In this document: one piece after another, positions 7,622-14,581 of the stretch
Position numbering within the stretch: the stretch's first letter is position 1
Layout: every line of letters starts with the position of its first letter
NCBI RefSeq assembly: GCF_000697965.2
Contig: NZ_CP015880.1
Location: 2,862,001-2,926,000 of the forward strand
Reading direction: 5' to 3'
Origin: Ensifer adhaerens
GTDB lineage: Bacteria; Pseudomonadota; Alphaproteobacteria; Rhizobiales; Rhizobiaceae
Length of the DNA stretch: 64,000 nucleotides
Notes under the pieces: model-generated
Told to the model about the DNA's origin: nothing
Databases searched by the model: none
The model's input: only the letters and a program-made list of their open reading frames with translations
Position numbers and translations under genes: made by a program

Positions 7622-8329
7622 ATGGATATCAGACCGAGCGATAGGACTATGCGCTGGTTGGGACCGGCTGTCGTGTTCGCGGTTTTCGCGTTTGTTATCT
7701 TCGGCTCGCCGCCCATGCGCGCAGGAGTCTGCACGGGTGCAGCGGACGAACACTGTGTGCGCGATTGGATCTCGGCCACAAGTGGATGGTTCGCCGGCGT
7801 CGCTGCATTCATTTCTATCTACTTGCTTAGCCAGCAGGTGCGCGACGCCCGAAACGCTTACAATGCGGCCGAACAGAAGCAAGTCGATACCAAACGGAGA
7901 CTGGCGCAGCGCATGCGCGAGCTGATTGTGCGATTGTCGTCCGTCATGAACCGTGTGCGCCGCGTGCCCGACGACTATCAGAGTGAATCGTTTACGAAGC
8001 GCGCCAGAGCCTATGAAATTGCGTTGGAATTGCTGACAGAGGAGCTTGCAAATCCTGTCCTTGATGAACTCGAGGAGCAATTTGAACTTGGCACTCATAC
8101 GATCGCGTGGGTCCGCCGACCGCCTCAAAAGATTTTGGAGGCAGTACGAGCCGCGGTACGGGCCGCGGAGGTAGATGAAGCGCGAGCAGCAGCCGAAGAA
8201 GCGCTGCTGACGTCCCTGATTCAGAACCTGACTGGCGTCGATGAATACTGCCGAAAAATCCTGCGCCAGTGTGACCGGGTACTGCAGACCCATCCGGCAA
8301 CTGAGGACCGGACTATCCGCTCCGAGTAA
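7622..8329 (+). CDS. Two-helix membrane protein, reverse-strand insert in the lytic operon (moron-like)
   Basis: A 235-residue protein with two hydrophobic helices near the N-terminus (about 11-29, WLGPAVVFAVFAFVIFG, and about 51-68, WFAGVAAFISIYLL), then about 160 residues of charged helix likely to lie in the cytoplasm (KQVDTKRRLAQRMRELIVRL and an Ala/Glu-rich tail). No family recognised. ATG at 7622 has GGGAG at good spacing. It is transcribed against the surrounding lytic genes, which is typical of a phage moron expressed from the prophage, for example for superinfection exclusion; that role is inferred only from topology and orientation. Confidence 0.7.
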   Translation: MDIRPSDRTMRWLGPAVVFAVFAFVIFGSPPMRAGVCTGAADEHCVRDWISATSGWFAGVAAFISIYLLSQQVRDARNAYNAAEQKQVDTKRRLAQRMRELIVRLSSVMNRVRRVPDDYQSESFTKRARAYEIALELLTEELANPVLDELEEQFELGTHTIAWVRRPPQKILEAVRAAVRAAEVDEARAAAEEALLTSLIQNLTGVDEYCRKILRQCDRVLQTHPATEDRTIRSE

Positions 8330-8346
8330 GTTGAATCGGCCTGCGC

Positions 8347-8643
8347 TCATCGGTGATCGTCCTTTTTTCGCGCGATTTCGACGAGCTGCAGGCGCGCGTA
8401 CTCCCGCGAGACCCGCATGGTGATGGGGCGGCCGCCGTCATCGCAGCGGGTGCCGCAGAGCGCGGCGATTTCGGTTGCCAGGCACGTAAGGCCCGGCTGA
8501 AACCCCGCCCGCTGGAGCGCGGCGCGAATTGCCATCTGGTCGCGCAGAAGCACGTCCAGCGGTGCATTGAGGATCCAGCGAGCCCGAGCGGCATCGTCCG
8601 ACGCGTCGAGCAATTCTTCGACAATGGGAAGCGGCGCCGTCAT
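8347..8643 (-). CDS. Small phage protein, unknown
   Basis: A 98-residue protein beginning MTAPLPIVEELLDASDDAARARWILNAP. Two helical segments and two or three cysteines (LTCLATEIAALCGTRCDDGG) with no motif I can name. The start overlaps the preceding stop (TGATG), so it is coupled to the 66-residue gene upstream. Last gene before the reverse-strand membrane protein. Confidence 0.65.
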   Translation of the reverse strand: MTAPLPIVEELLDASDDAARARWILNAPLDVLLRDQMAIRAALQRAGFQPGLTCLATEIAALCGTRCDDGGRPITMRVSREYARLQLVEIARKKDDHR

Positions 8644-8840
8644 TGCGCACTCCTCGCGGCGAGCGGCCGGATCATGGCAACGACATCATCAGGCGACCTG
8701 CCGCGCGCGATCCGTTTCGCCAGAATTCGAGGGTCGTAAGCGAAATGGGCGCTGGCGACCGCCTCGCGCACGGGTTTCGGCAGGGCGTCGTAGTCGCGCA
8801 TGACGTCGACGGATGAGCGCCGGTCGAGGATGTTGATCAC
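8640..8840 (-). CDS. Small phage protein, unknown (66 aa)
   Basis: Begins with GTG, MINILDRRSSVDVMRDYDALPKPVREAVASAHFAYDP, and is basic in its second half (RILAKRIARGRSPDDVVAMIR). Its GTG overlaps the stop of the methyltransferase fusion as GTGA and its stop overlaps the next start. The sequence resembles short uncharacterised proteins I associate with rhizobial prophages, but I cannot assign a function. Confidence 0.65.
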   Translation of the reverse strand: MINILDRRSSVDVMRDYDALPKPVREAVASAHFAYDPRILAKRIARGRSPDDVVAMIRPLAARSAQ

Positions 8841-10366
8841 TCACGCCCCTCCCCGGTCTCGTACCCCCACGCGGTCCAGCCGGCCCGAGGCGCGCGACAG
8901 AACATTTCCAGCCGAGGCAAGTCCGGATAGAGCCGCTCGATCGTCTCCGCGAAGAATGCGGGCTTGGCGCTGTGCCCGCCCTTGCGCTCCGAATAAACGG
9001 TCTGGGGCTGCGTGCCCGGCAAGGGCGCGACAGGACTGCCCCGCTTGCCGATTAACAGCAGCTCGTGCCGGTCGCGGCCCCAATAGCCGGTTCCGGCCAC
9101 TTCCTTGTCCCAGATCCAGTGATGAACATAGGCAAAGCCCCACGCATCCATGACACGCAGTGCATCTGGCAACATCGGATTGGTCGCCCAAAGAAAGAGA
9201 ACGGCATCAGCTTTGGCCGGGTCGCCGATCTCGCCGAATAGCCGGCAGATCGCGCCGGTTTCCATCGTCGGGTAGTGGTTTTCCGCGCTCTTCTCCCGCC
9301 CGGTAACCTCCGAATGAACGCCGAATTTCCAAGGCGGGTCGGCGTAGATAACGGGAAACTTCTGCGCGACCCGGCCAGCGGTAGCCGCCCCGCTTTCGAC
9401 GACATGCGCCATGTGTGCCAGCCGCACCTGATGGCGCTTCTCAGCATCGTTGCGACGGATTTCTTTCGACTTGGCGACGATCTCCTTCTTCTCGCGCCTG
9501 AGAATCTCTTGCTGTGCCTCATGCTCCAGCCGCGTCAGCGCCTCGCCGGTATGCACCGAAAGCTTGCCCTCGCGTATCGCTGCTGAAAGCTCCTTGATGC
9601 CATGCGTATCGATCCGGCGTGCGGCGATGACAGCCCTTTCGGAAACGGAAAGCATGCGGGCGGCATCACGGGTCGGCAAATTTGCTGACCCTGTCGTGTG
9701 CTGGTTTACACCCCGTTTCCAGATGACGATCTTTGCCGCGACCATGGCACGCTGGCTTTCGCTCAGGTGACGGCGGCGTAGGTTGAGAGAAAGTACGAAG
9801 CCGAGCGGGTCGTCGCCCTCATACTCCTTCGTCCAGGCATCGATGCCCGCCATGTGGCACGCCGCCTCCCGGTTGCGCCCGTCTATGATCGCGCCGTCGA
9901 GAAGCCAGACCGGCTGCTGCTGGCCATGCGCGGCGATGTCGTCCGCCAACTCGCGCAACTCGTCATCCGGGATCATCGGAAAAAGTGCGGCCAGCGGATG
10001 ATGCGGCAGGCGGGCCAGGGCCGAAGGAGGCGCGATCGCAACCTCTACGCCGCCGCCGTCGATGTCGATCGGCTCGATGTCGGACGCCTGCGCATGGTTC
10101 GCGGCAAGAATGGCGACGACTGCGCCGCAATGGTTCGCAAGCTCCATATCGGCGGGCCGGTCCACGCCCGATAGGCTGTATGCCTTGTCGGTCGGATACC
10201 AGATGCACGCGTCCTGCGGATTGCGGCGCAGTAGTCCCCGGCCGTTGAGGTTCCGGCTAGCCCTCATGTCCCGCTCAGTATCGACGACCAGAACGCCGGC
10301 GGCGAGCGCCGCCGACAGGAGTCTTTCCGCGTTCTCGCCCAAGTTCTTCGGCAGCCCTTCGGTCAC
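8837..10366 (-). CDS. ParB-like / MT-A70 adenine methyltransferase fusion (phage)
   Basis: A 509-residue fusion. Residues 1-115 are of unknown type. Residues about 123-180 match the ParB/Srx nuclease-like fold (HPLAALFPMIPDDELRELAD, GAIIDGRNREAA with GRNR at 163-166). Residues 230-290 are a KorB-type helix-turn-helix region with a charged coil after it. Residues about 335-505 form an MT-A70 S-adenosylmethionine-dependent adenine-N6 methyltransferase with the catalytic DPPW at 343-346. Such fusions occur in phages and plasmids and could pair site recognition with m6A marking, for example to protect phage DNA or mark the origin. GTG start at 10366 overlaps the upstream stop. Confidence 0.88.
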   Translation of the reverse strand: MTEGLPKNLGENAERLLSAALAAGVLVVDTERDMRASRNLNGRGLLRRNPQDACIWYPTDKAYSLSGVDRPADMELANHCGAVVAILAANHAQASDIEPIDIDGGGVEVAIAPPSALARLPHHPLAALFPMIPDDELRELADDIAAHGQQQPVWLLDGAIIDGRNREAACHMAGIDAWTKEYEGDDPLGFVLSLNLRRRHLSESQRAMVAAKIVIWKRGVNQHTTGSANLPTRDAARMLSVSERAVIAARRIDTHGIKELSAAIREGKLSVHTGEALTRLEHEAQQEILRREKKEIVAKSKEIRRNDAEKRHQVRLAHMAHVVESGAATAGRVAQKFPVIYADPPWKFGVHSEVTGREKSAENHYPTMETGAICRLFGEIGDPAKADAVLFLWATNPMLPDALRVMDAWGFAYVHHWIWDKEVAGTGYWGRDRHELLLIGKRGSPVAPLPGTQPQTVYSERKGGHSAKPAFFAETIERLYPDLPRLEMFCRAPRAGWTAWGYETGEGRE

Positions 10367-10515
10367 AGCGCCCGCCTTTCAGACTGTTCGATGATTTCGC
10401 AGACCTCGCGCTCGTCGATGTCGAGCAGCGCGGCGATGGCGTACGTGTCGTGCTGGCCGTCGTGCCAAAGCTGAAGCACGCGCTCGATCAGGATCTGGCG
10501 AGGAAGAGAGGCCAT
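10363..10515 (-). CDS. Small HTH-like phage protein (50 aa)
   Basis: MASLPRQILIERVLQLWHDG, then HDTYAIAALLDIDEREVCEIIEQ. The second half reads like a short helix-turn-helix (AIAALLDIDEREVCEII). Start ATG at 10515 overlaps the CII-like stop (TGATG); a longer upstream reading is a frame shadow of the CII-like gene. Probably a small DNA-binding or adaptor protein co-translated with its neighbours. Confidence 0.62.
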   Translation of the reverse strand: MASLPRQILIERVLQLWHDGQHDTYAIAALLDIDEREVCEIIEQSERRAL

Positions 10516-11003
10516 CAGTCCCTCACGAGCCGCAGCGATGCGGACATGCCGCCCTGCGCCTTGACGACGGCTGCCATCGCGCGCAGCTCGGACATCGCCT
10601 TTTCGAGGGAAGCCGCCACACGGTCGACGCTGGCCGCTTCGGTCGGCGAGAAATGCCCGTCTGAGATCGCGACTGCGACGCAATTCGCCAGCTCGCCGGA
10701 AAGGCGCATCACCTCAGCGTGCGCGGCAAGCACGTTGACCTCGGATTGCCTTTCGGCTTCCGGGTCTGTCAGCCGCCGGCCGCTGGCTTCCGCCATCACG
10801 GCAGTGATCAGCGGCTGGCCGCAGTCCTGCTCCAGCGCGCGAACGGCGCCGATCGGCATCAGATCGGGGTCGTTCGGGTTGTTCCAGCGGCCGACATGGC
10901 TCTTCGAAAAGCCGGTGATGGTCACGGCGCGCTCGATGCCACCGCAACGTTCGATCAGGTCACGCTGCGCAGCTTTCACGCGGTAGAGGAAGGCGTCGGA
11001 CAT
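10515..11003 (-). CDS. Phage regulator, CII/CP76-like
   Basis: A 162-residue protein. The N-terminal half is a helix-turn-helix: AAQRDLIERCGGIERAVTITG, then FSKSHVGRWNNPNDPDLMPI, then a ALEQDCGQPLITAVMAEASG segment typical of the phage CP76/CII regulatory family. The C-terminal half is helical and may oligomerise. It is the first gene of a leftward early operon that runs to the NusG-like gene. Two 15-bp TTCCC-N5-GGGAA palindromes lie 27-69 bp upstream of its ATG, making autoregulation or control by another repressor plausible. Whether it activates lysogeny as lambda CII does is not shown by sequence. Confidence 0.75.
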   Translation of the reverse strand: MSDAFLYRVKAAQRDLIERCGGIERAVTITGFSKSHVGRWNNPNDPDLMPIGAVRALEQDCGQPLITAVMAEASGRRLTDPEAERQSEVNVLAAHAEVMRLSGELANCVAVAISDGHFSPTEAASVDRVAASLEKAMSELRAMAAVVKAQGGMSASLRLVRD

Positions 11004-11029
11004 GACTGTCTCCAGACAAGAAAAAAGCG

Positions 11030-11072
11030 TTCCCGCGCCGGGAAATCCGGTCGGGTTTTCCCGTTTTGGGAA
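11030..11072. promoter_or_regulatory. Paired operator-like palindromes upstream of the CII-like gene
   Basis: TTCCCGCGCCGGGAA at 11030-11044 and TTCCCGTTTTGGGAA at 11058-11072: two 15-bp palindromes with identical 5-bp arms, 28 bp centre to centre (close to whole DNA turns). The half-site differs from the CI operators (TTGCC), so a second regulator is implied. They lie in the gap between the leftward CII-like gene and a rightward small gene. Confidence 0.6.
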
Positions 11073-11142
11073 AGGTCTCGAAGTGCGAAATTCAGTCCGT
11101 CAGATCAGGGAGGCCCGCATGGATACGAAACCACAGGCTGTT

Positions 11143-11169
11143 CACGCCGGGGAAAAGCTCCCCGGCGTG
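11143..11169. repeat. Perfect GC-rich inverted repeat
   Basis: CACGCCGGGG and CCCCGGCGTG, 10-bp perfect arms around a 7-base spacer, in the untranslated stretch before the 11231 gene. No T run follows on either strand, so this is an RNA hairpin or protein site rather than a standard terminator. Confidence 0.5.
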
Positions 11170-11230
11170 CTTGCCGCCAGCGCCGGTAGATGCTCCGTTG
11201 TGTTCGCAACAACCATTCGGAGAAACGGAC

Positions 11231-11500
11231 ATGGCGGAAGAAGCAATCACGCCCGAAGAGCGCATCGAAGCATTGGAAGGGGAACTCGACGAAACGAGGT
11301 ATGTCGCAGCACTCATGCTGATGATGCTGGCGAAGTCCAAGACCATCGACCTGAACGACTTCGTTCACCAGGCGAAGTGGGATGCGGAGGTCCACCCGGA
11401 CGGCCCCCGTGGTCGTCGCAACCTTTTCACTGCGCTCCACATCGTCGAGCGCGCCATCGAGATGAGGGATGCGCGCACGGACTACGGGCAACAACAATAG
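11231..11500 (+). CDS. Small acidic phage protein, unknown (89 aa)
   Basis: MAEEAITPEERIEALEGELDETRYV, a likely coiled coil over the first 30 residues, then a short hydrophobic stretch (AALMLMMLAKS) and a basic end. ATG at 11231 has GGAG nine bases upstream; longer readings upstream run through the regulatory gap and lack support. Rightward, against the lytic operon, and convergent with the small gene at 11502-11744. No family recognised. Confidence 0.58.
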   Translation: MAEEAITPEERIEALEGELDETRYVAALMLMMLAKSKTIDLNDFVHQAKWDAEVHPDGPRGRRNLFTALHIVERAIEMRDARTDYGQQQ

Positions 11501-11501
11501 G

Positions 11502-11744
11502 TCAGACGTCGGCCGCGCGAGCCCGCGCTTCAGCTTCATCAAGGGCCACAACTGCGGGGTGCTGGTCGCCAAACTTTTCGACGAACCGCGCTCTGAGCGC
11601 AGCGCAGCGCGCATCCAGTGCAGCGTTCTGCCTATCACGACGCCTCTGCTTTTCGCTTTCAGCGGGTTTCGACGGCTGCAGGAGTAGGCGGAGCCGCTCG
11701 CGTAGCCAAGCGCGCCCGAAACTAAACTTCTCAGCATTCTGCAT
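11502..11744 (-). CDS. Possible small basic phage protein (80 aa)
   Basis: MQNAEKFSFGRAWLRERLRLLLQ, very rich in Arg, Ala and Glu with a single predicted long helix (ESEKQRRRDRQNAALDARC). AGG lies about 11 bases before the ATG. It is the next leftward gene after the Cro-like gene. Low complexity means a chance frame cannot be excluded. Confidence 0.42.
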   Translation of the reverse strand: MQNAEKFSFGRAWLRERLRLLLQPSKPAESEKQRRRDRQNAALDARCAALRARFVEKFGDQHPAVVALDEAEARARAADV

Positions 11745-11777
11745 CGGCTCAACCTTTCACGTTGAAGAAAAGAGGCA

Positions 11778-11804
11778 GGGGCGCGCAGGTCAGTGGCGCG
11801 CCCC
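11778..11804 (-). terminator. Probable terminator after the Cro-like gene
   Basis: Perfect 9-bp arms GGGGCGCGC and GCGCGCCCC around a 9-base loop. Read leftward, they are followed by TGCCTCTTTTCTTC. It lies between the Cro-like stop (11872) and the next leftward gene; the imperfect T tract suggests partial or antiterminated stopping. Confidence 0.5.
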
Positions 11805-11871
11805 CGCCAGGTGGCAAGGTCATTCACCTTCAGGAGGAGGACAGGCTTCAGCCCTTGCTTGGGGAACATCG

Positions 11872-12090
11872 TCATTCGGCAGCCTTTCGCGCGGTGAGGC
11901 ATATCGAAAGGAACTCCGACGCAGTTACTGCGCCTTCCGTGCCTGCCTCCACATCAAGGGCCAGGTCGACACTAGGATTTCGTTCCCCCGCGAGGGTGCG
12001 CGAAAGCGTGCTCGGAGACCGGCCAATGCGAATAGCGAACGCGGAAAGGCGCTCTCTTTTCTGGTCGAGGAAGGACTGAAGTGCGTTCAT
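11872..12090 (-). CDS. Cro-like phage HTH regulator
   Basis: A 72-residue protein, MNALQSFLDQKRERLSAFA, with a helix-turn-helix AFAIRIGRSPSTLSRTLAGE. It lies back to back with the CI-type repressor and opens the leftward lytic arm, the position of lambda cro. A longer reading from 12108 starts inside an operator, so ATG at 12090 is preferred. The strong leftward promoter and two operators in the shared gap would let CI repress it. YdaS-type regulators of lambdoid phages look similar; the functional role is the same in either case. Confidence 0.78.
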   Translation of the reverse strand: MNALQSFLDQKRERLSAFAIRIGRSPSTLSRTLAGERNPSVDLALDVEAGTEGAVTASEFLSICLTARKAAE

Positions 12091-12098
12091 GGCGCGGA

Positions 12099-12127
12099 TT
12101 ATTGCCAAATAGGCAAATTTTTGTCAA
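12099..12127 (-). promoter_or_regulatory. Leftward lytic promoter (PR-like)
   Basis: Read leftward: -35 TTGACA (12122-12127), 17-bp spacer, -10 CAATAA (12099-12104). A CI-type operator (12102-12116) fills most of the spacer and touches the -10, so bound repressor would block RNA polymerase. It drives the Cro-like gene. Confidence 0.62.
12102..12116. promoter_or_regulatory. CI operator 1 (cro/cI gap)
   Basis: TTGCCAAATAGGCAA, perfect 5-bp arms TTGCC/GGCAA with a 5-bp centre. It overlaps the leftward promoter spacer. Confidence 0.7.
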
Positions 12128-12135
12128 CGGCGACT

Positions 12136-12150
12136 TTGCCTATTTGGCTC
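12136..12150. promoter_or_regulatory. CI operator 2 (cro/cI gap)
   Basis: TTGCCTATTTGGCTC, matching operator 1 on the other strand in 13 of 15 positions. A weaker third match, TTGCCATATGGACAA at 12179-12193, covers the cI start codon and could serve for repression of cI at high CI or Cro level. Confidence 0.6.
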
Positions 12151-12185
12151 TGGCGCAAATTCCACAGGCGGTTGAAATTTGCCAT

Positions 12186-12854
12186 ATGGACAAAGCACCT
12201 GCACCAAACCGTATCCGAGAGTTTCGCGAAGAGCGCGACATGACTATCGAGCAGCTCGCTGAAGCGACGCACTTGTCGGTTTCATACGTTTCGCGGCTGG
12301 AGAGTGGCGGAAGGAACCTATCGGTAGGAAAGCTAAATCTCTTCGCTCATGCGTTGGGCGTGGATCCACGTGACCTTTTGGCGGAGGCCCCGACAGAAGA
12401 GCGTCGCGTCATTGCCGTAATGGGCCGGATCGGTGCAGGAGCGGAAATATTGCCTGAGGATGAACAAGTCCCACCAGAGGGGCTTTACGAGATCGAGACC
12501 CCATTCCCCCTTCCTGATGATGCATTGGCCTTTGAAGTTACTGGGGAATCTATGTGGCCGCGCTACGACCCCGGCGACATCATCATTTGCTGGAAGCAAG
12601 GCACCAACGTCGAAGACGTTATTGGCTGGGAGGCAGCCGTTAAGACCAGCTCCGGAAAGCGCTACCTCAAGCGGGTCTTGCGCGGGCCAACGCCTCATAC
12701 TTACGACCTCGAAAGCCACAATGCACCGCCCATCAGAGGCGTCGAGATCGTATGGCTGGCGGCTATCCAGTCCGTAATCAGAAGCGGCCAGTGGACCAAA
12801 CTCTCAGCGTCGGCCAGGACCAACTTGAGCCGCAGAATGTTAGCAATGCGCTAA
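12186..12854 (+). CDS. CI-type phage repressor (XRE HTH + S24 peptidase)
   Basis: A 222-residue repressor. Residues 10-65 are an XRE helix-turn-helix (MTIEQLAEATHLSVSYVSRL), followed by an S24/LexA-type self-cleaving domain. The likely cleavage pair is Ala84-Gly85 (RIGAGAE), the nucleophile is Ser122 in GESMWPRYDPGD, and the general base is a Lys in GKRYLKRV (Lys162 or Lys158). Like lambda CI and LexA it should lose DNA binding when RecA filaments trigger self-cleavage, linking prophage induction to DNA damage. ATG at 12186; upstream codons run through operators. A terminator follows at 12878. Confidence 0.9.
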   Translation: MDKAPAPNRIREFREERDMTIEQLAEATHLSVSYVSRLESGGRNLSVGKLNLFAHALGVDPRDLLAEAPTEERRVIAVMGRIGAGAEILPEDEQVPPEGLYEIETPFPLPDDALAFEVTGESMWPRYDPGDIIICWKQGTNVEDVIGWEAAVKTSSGKRYLKRVLRGPTPHTYDLESHNAPPIRGVEIVWLAAIQSVIRSGQWTKLSASARTNLSRRMLAMR

Positions 12855-12877
12855 CCCTGCGAACATCGAGAACTCCA

Positions 12878-12902
12878 AACCCGGCCTTGCGCCGGGTTTT
12901 TT
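12878..12902 (+). terminator. Terminator after cI
   Basis: Stem AACCCGGC / GCCGGGTT (8 bp), 5-base loop, then a T run (TTTTTT overlapping the stem end). It lies 24 bp beyond the cI stop and separates cI from the rightward arm. Confidence 0.8.
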
Positions 12903-12903
12903 G

Positions 12904-12982
12904 TTGCCCGATTGGCAAGGCCTCAAGTCAAAATTTGCCTATCTGGCAAAAAGCTGCTGACGGCAATTTGCCTATTTGTCAA
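12904..12982. promoter_or_regulatory. Second CI operator cluster (OL-like), three sites
   Basis: TTGCCCGATTGGCAA (12904-12918), TTGCCTATCTGGCAA (12935-12949) and TTGCCTATTTGTCAA (12968-12982): three 15-bp sites matching the cro/cI operators in 13-14 of 15 positions, 31-33 bp apart. A weak promoter candidate overlaps the third site (CTGACG at 12957, AATATA at 12982). The rightward arm (13075 to int) begins just after. The pairing with the cro/cI cluster mirrors lambda OL/OR. Confidence 0.7.
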
Positions 12983-13074
12983 ATATACACGCGCCTCCCG
13001 ATGCAGCGGCGGCGCGGAAGTCAAACGTCTCCGCGCCGCCCAGGGAGGTTTCTAACCACCCTTGGAGACATCAA

Positions 13075-13290
13075 ATGCAAAATCAGCTCGGCAACACCCC
13101 AGAAGAGATCACCCATTCCATGGCCGAGGCCATGCGCTTTGCCGGTGACGGTTGCACCGAACGCGACCTGCTGCTGCGCGGCTTCACCCGCCAAGAGATC
13201 CTGAAGCACGGCGACGCCGCACGCGAAACGGCATTTGCCAGATCGTTGAGCAGCATCCCCACGCGCGTCCAGGCCCGCCGCGCCGCCTGA
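13075..13290 (+). CDS. Small phage protein, first gene of the rightward arm (71 aa)
   Basis: MQNQLGNTPEEITHSMAEAM, then RFAGDGCTERDLLLRGFTRQE. The middle reads like a helix-turn-helix (CTERDLLLRGFTRQEILKHG), so a small regulator is possible. GGAG lies 7 bases before the ATG. It begins 90 bp after the last CI operator and so should be CI-repressed. Family not recognised. Confidence 0.65.
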   Translation: MQNQLGNTPEEITHSMAEAMRFAGDGCTERDLLLRGFTRQEILKHGDAARETAFARSLSSIPTRVQARRAA

Positions 13291-13369
13291 GGCCGAACGC
13301 TTTCGGCGTCGGCCTTCGGGCCGACATCGAAGGTGTTCCCTTCGCTGTCCTCAATCGGAGTCTCTGATC

Positions 13370-13543
13370 ATGAATGAGCACTTCACCGGCCATAACAAAG
13401 CACGCCTTGACGCCGGCTACAGCCGCTTTCGGCTTCTCTGCGTCACGCTTGCCATGACGGCCGCCTTGTCGATGTCGGTGTTCCTCGCCGGCTACACGGC
13501 AGTCAAAAAAGAATGGCAGTTTGCATCGGAGGCTCGCGTCTGA
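13370..13543 (+). CDS. Single-span membrane protein (57 aa)
   Basis: MNEHFTGHNKARLDAGYSRFR followed by a hydrophobic segment (LLCVTLAMTAALSMSVFLAG, about 22-41) and a short charged tail. GGAG lies nine bases before the ATG. Its stop overlaps the next start (TGATG). Unknown phage membrane peptide. Confidence 0.6.
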   Translation: MNEHFTGHNKARLDAGYSRFRLLCVTLAMTAALSMSVFLAGYTAVKKEWQFASEARV

Positions 13544-13869
13544 TGGGCCATTACCCTCTCGACGGCGCCATCCCCGCCGAACCGATCGTCCACCGCCTTT
13601 GGGAGCAGGGCGCGACCGCGCACGACATGGCGCTGCGCTTCGCAGTGCCGCTCCCGTCCATGGAGCGCTATCTGCGCCTGCGTCTTCCTCGCTGGATTGG
13701 CGCGCAGCAGCGTTCCGCCGCGCCCGACGATCGCCGCATCGTCCACACCGTCCGCTGCATCGAGCGTGGCACCTACCAGGTGATGCACGTGTCTCTCCCC
13801 CGGATCTCGATGCACGTGAAAGCGATCGAGGCCGAGCACAAAGGCGCAGACTGGAGGGTCGCGGCATGA
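13542..13869 (+). CDS. Phage protein with HTH-like N-terminus, unknown
   Basis: A 108-residue protein. Residues 12-45 (AEPIVHRLWEQGATAHDMALRFAVP) read like a homeodomain-type helix-turn-helix of the GcrA/Hin-recognition sort; the rest is basic with no motif. ATG at 13542 overlaps the previous stop; it in turn overlaps the MazG-like start. A role in regulating the rightward arm is possible but not shown. Confidence 0.6.
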
Positions 13870-14195
13870 GCATCACCCCTTGGAAACCGGAAACGGACAT
13901 CGTTCTGCACCAGGCACTTGGCAAGTGCGCCGAGGAATGCGGAGAGCTTTCTCAGGCTTTAGCCCGCTGCCTCATCCAGGGCTTCCAGGAAGCGGAGCCG
14001 GTCACGCACAAGCTCAACCGGACGCACCTCTTCGACGAGGTGGCCGACCTCAAGGCGGCGCTGCGCTGGCTTTTCGACGTTCTGGACGAGCCGTTCAAAG
14101 GCGAATCCGAACGCGAGCGCCGCAAGTTCGACGGCTTCAAGCACTGGCAGAAAATGCTCGAGAGTGACCGGGCCACAGAGGTCCGCCAGCCATGA
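13866..14195 (+). CDS. MazG-like nucleotide pyrophosphohydrolase domain protein
   Basis: A 109-residue all-helical protein with the MazG/phosphoribosyl-ATP pyrophosphohydrolase pattern: KCAEECGELSQALARC (about 19-34), where the EExxE-type acids bind Mg2+, and later FDEVADLKAALRWLFD (about 57-72), giving the ExxD pair. Such phage proteins hydrolyse non-canonical or excess NTPs/dNTPs, and in some phages lower (p)ppGpp. ATG at 13866 overlaps the previous stop, and its end overlaps the next start by 4 bp. Confidence 0.75.
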   Translation: MSITPWKPETDIVLHQALGKCAEECGELSQALARCLIQGFQEAEPVTHKLNRTHLFDEVADLKAALRWLFDVLDEPFKGESERERRKFDGFKHWQKMLESDRATEVRQP

Positions 14196-14581
14196 AGGCC
14201 ATCCGGCTCCAGCTTTCCCGCCGCAAGGGCTTTAGCCTTCAAGACACCAGCCTTGCTGCGAATGGCCTGTCAGCGGTCAAGGTCGCGCGGCCGTCAAAAT
14301 ACGGCAATCCGGTCATCAAACAGGACTTCGACGAACTCCAGGCGATCCATGGGGAACTCGGCCGTCCGCCGATCGAGGGCATATGGCAGCAGCACGCCGT
14401 GAAATGCTTCGACGCGTGGATCGGCGGTAAGTTGCCGGAACTCGGCACGCCGCCGACATGCGCAGAGATCCGGCGAGACCTGAAAGGCAAGAACCTCGCC
14501 TGCTGGTGCGAACTCGACGACCCTTGCCATGCCGATGTCTTGCTGCTCGTTGCCAACGACGCCGGCGAGGCGAAATCATGA
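14192..14581 (+). CDS. DUF4326-like phage protein
   Basis: A 129-residue protein with KVARPSKYGNPVIKQ (about 30-44) and LKGKNLACWCELDDPCHADV (about 97-116), the two conserved blocks of the DUF4326 family, found widely in phages with unknown function. The CWC...CHAD residues look like a metal or catalytic site. ATG at 14192 overlaps the MazG-like stop. Confidence 0.75.
   Translation: MKAIRLQLSRRKGFSLQDTSLAANGLSAVKVARPSKYGNPVIKQDFDELQAIHGELGRPPIEGIWQQHAVKCFDAWIGGKLPELGTPPTCAEIRRDLKGKNLACWCELDDPCHADVLLLVANDAGEAKS

Noticed and set aside
11002..12243. A 413-codon plus-strand frame over the cro/cI region
   Set aside because: It crosses the operator region and two hairpins, reads as Arg/Ser/Ala-rich low complexity, and conflicts with better small genes and the Cro-like gene.
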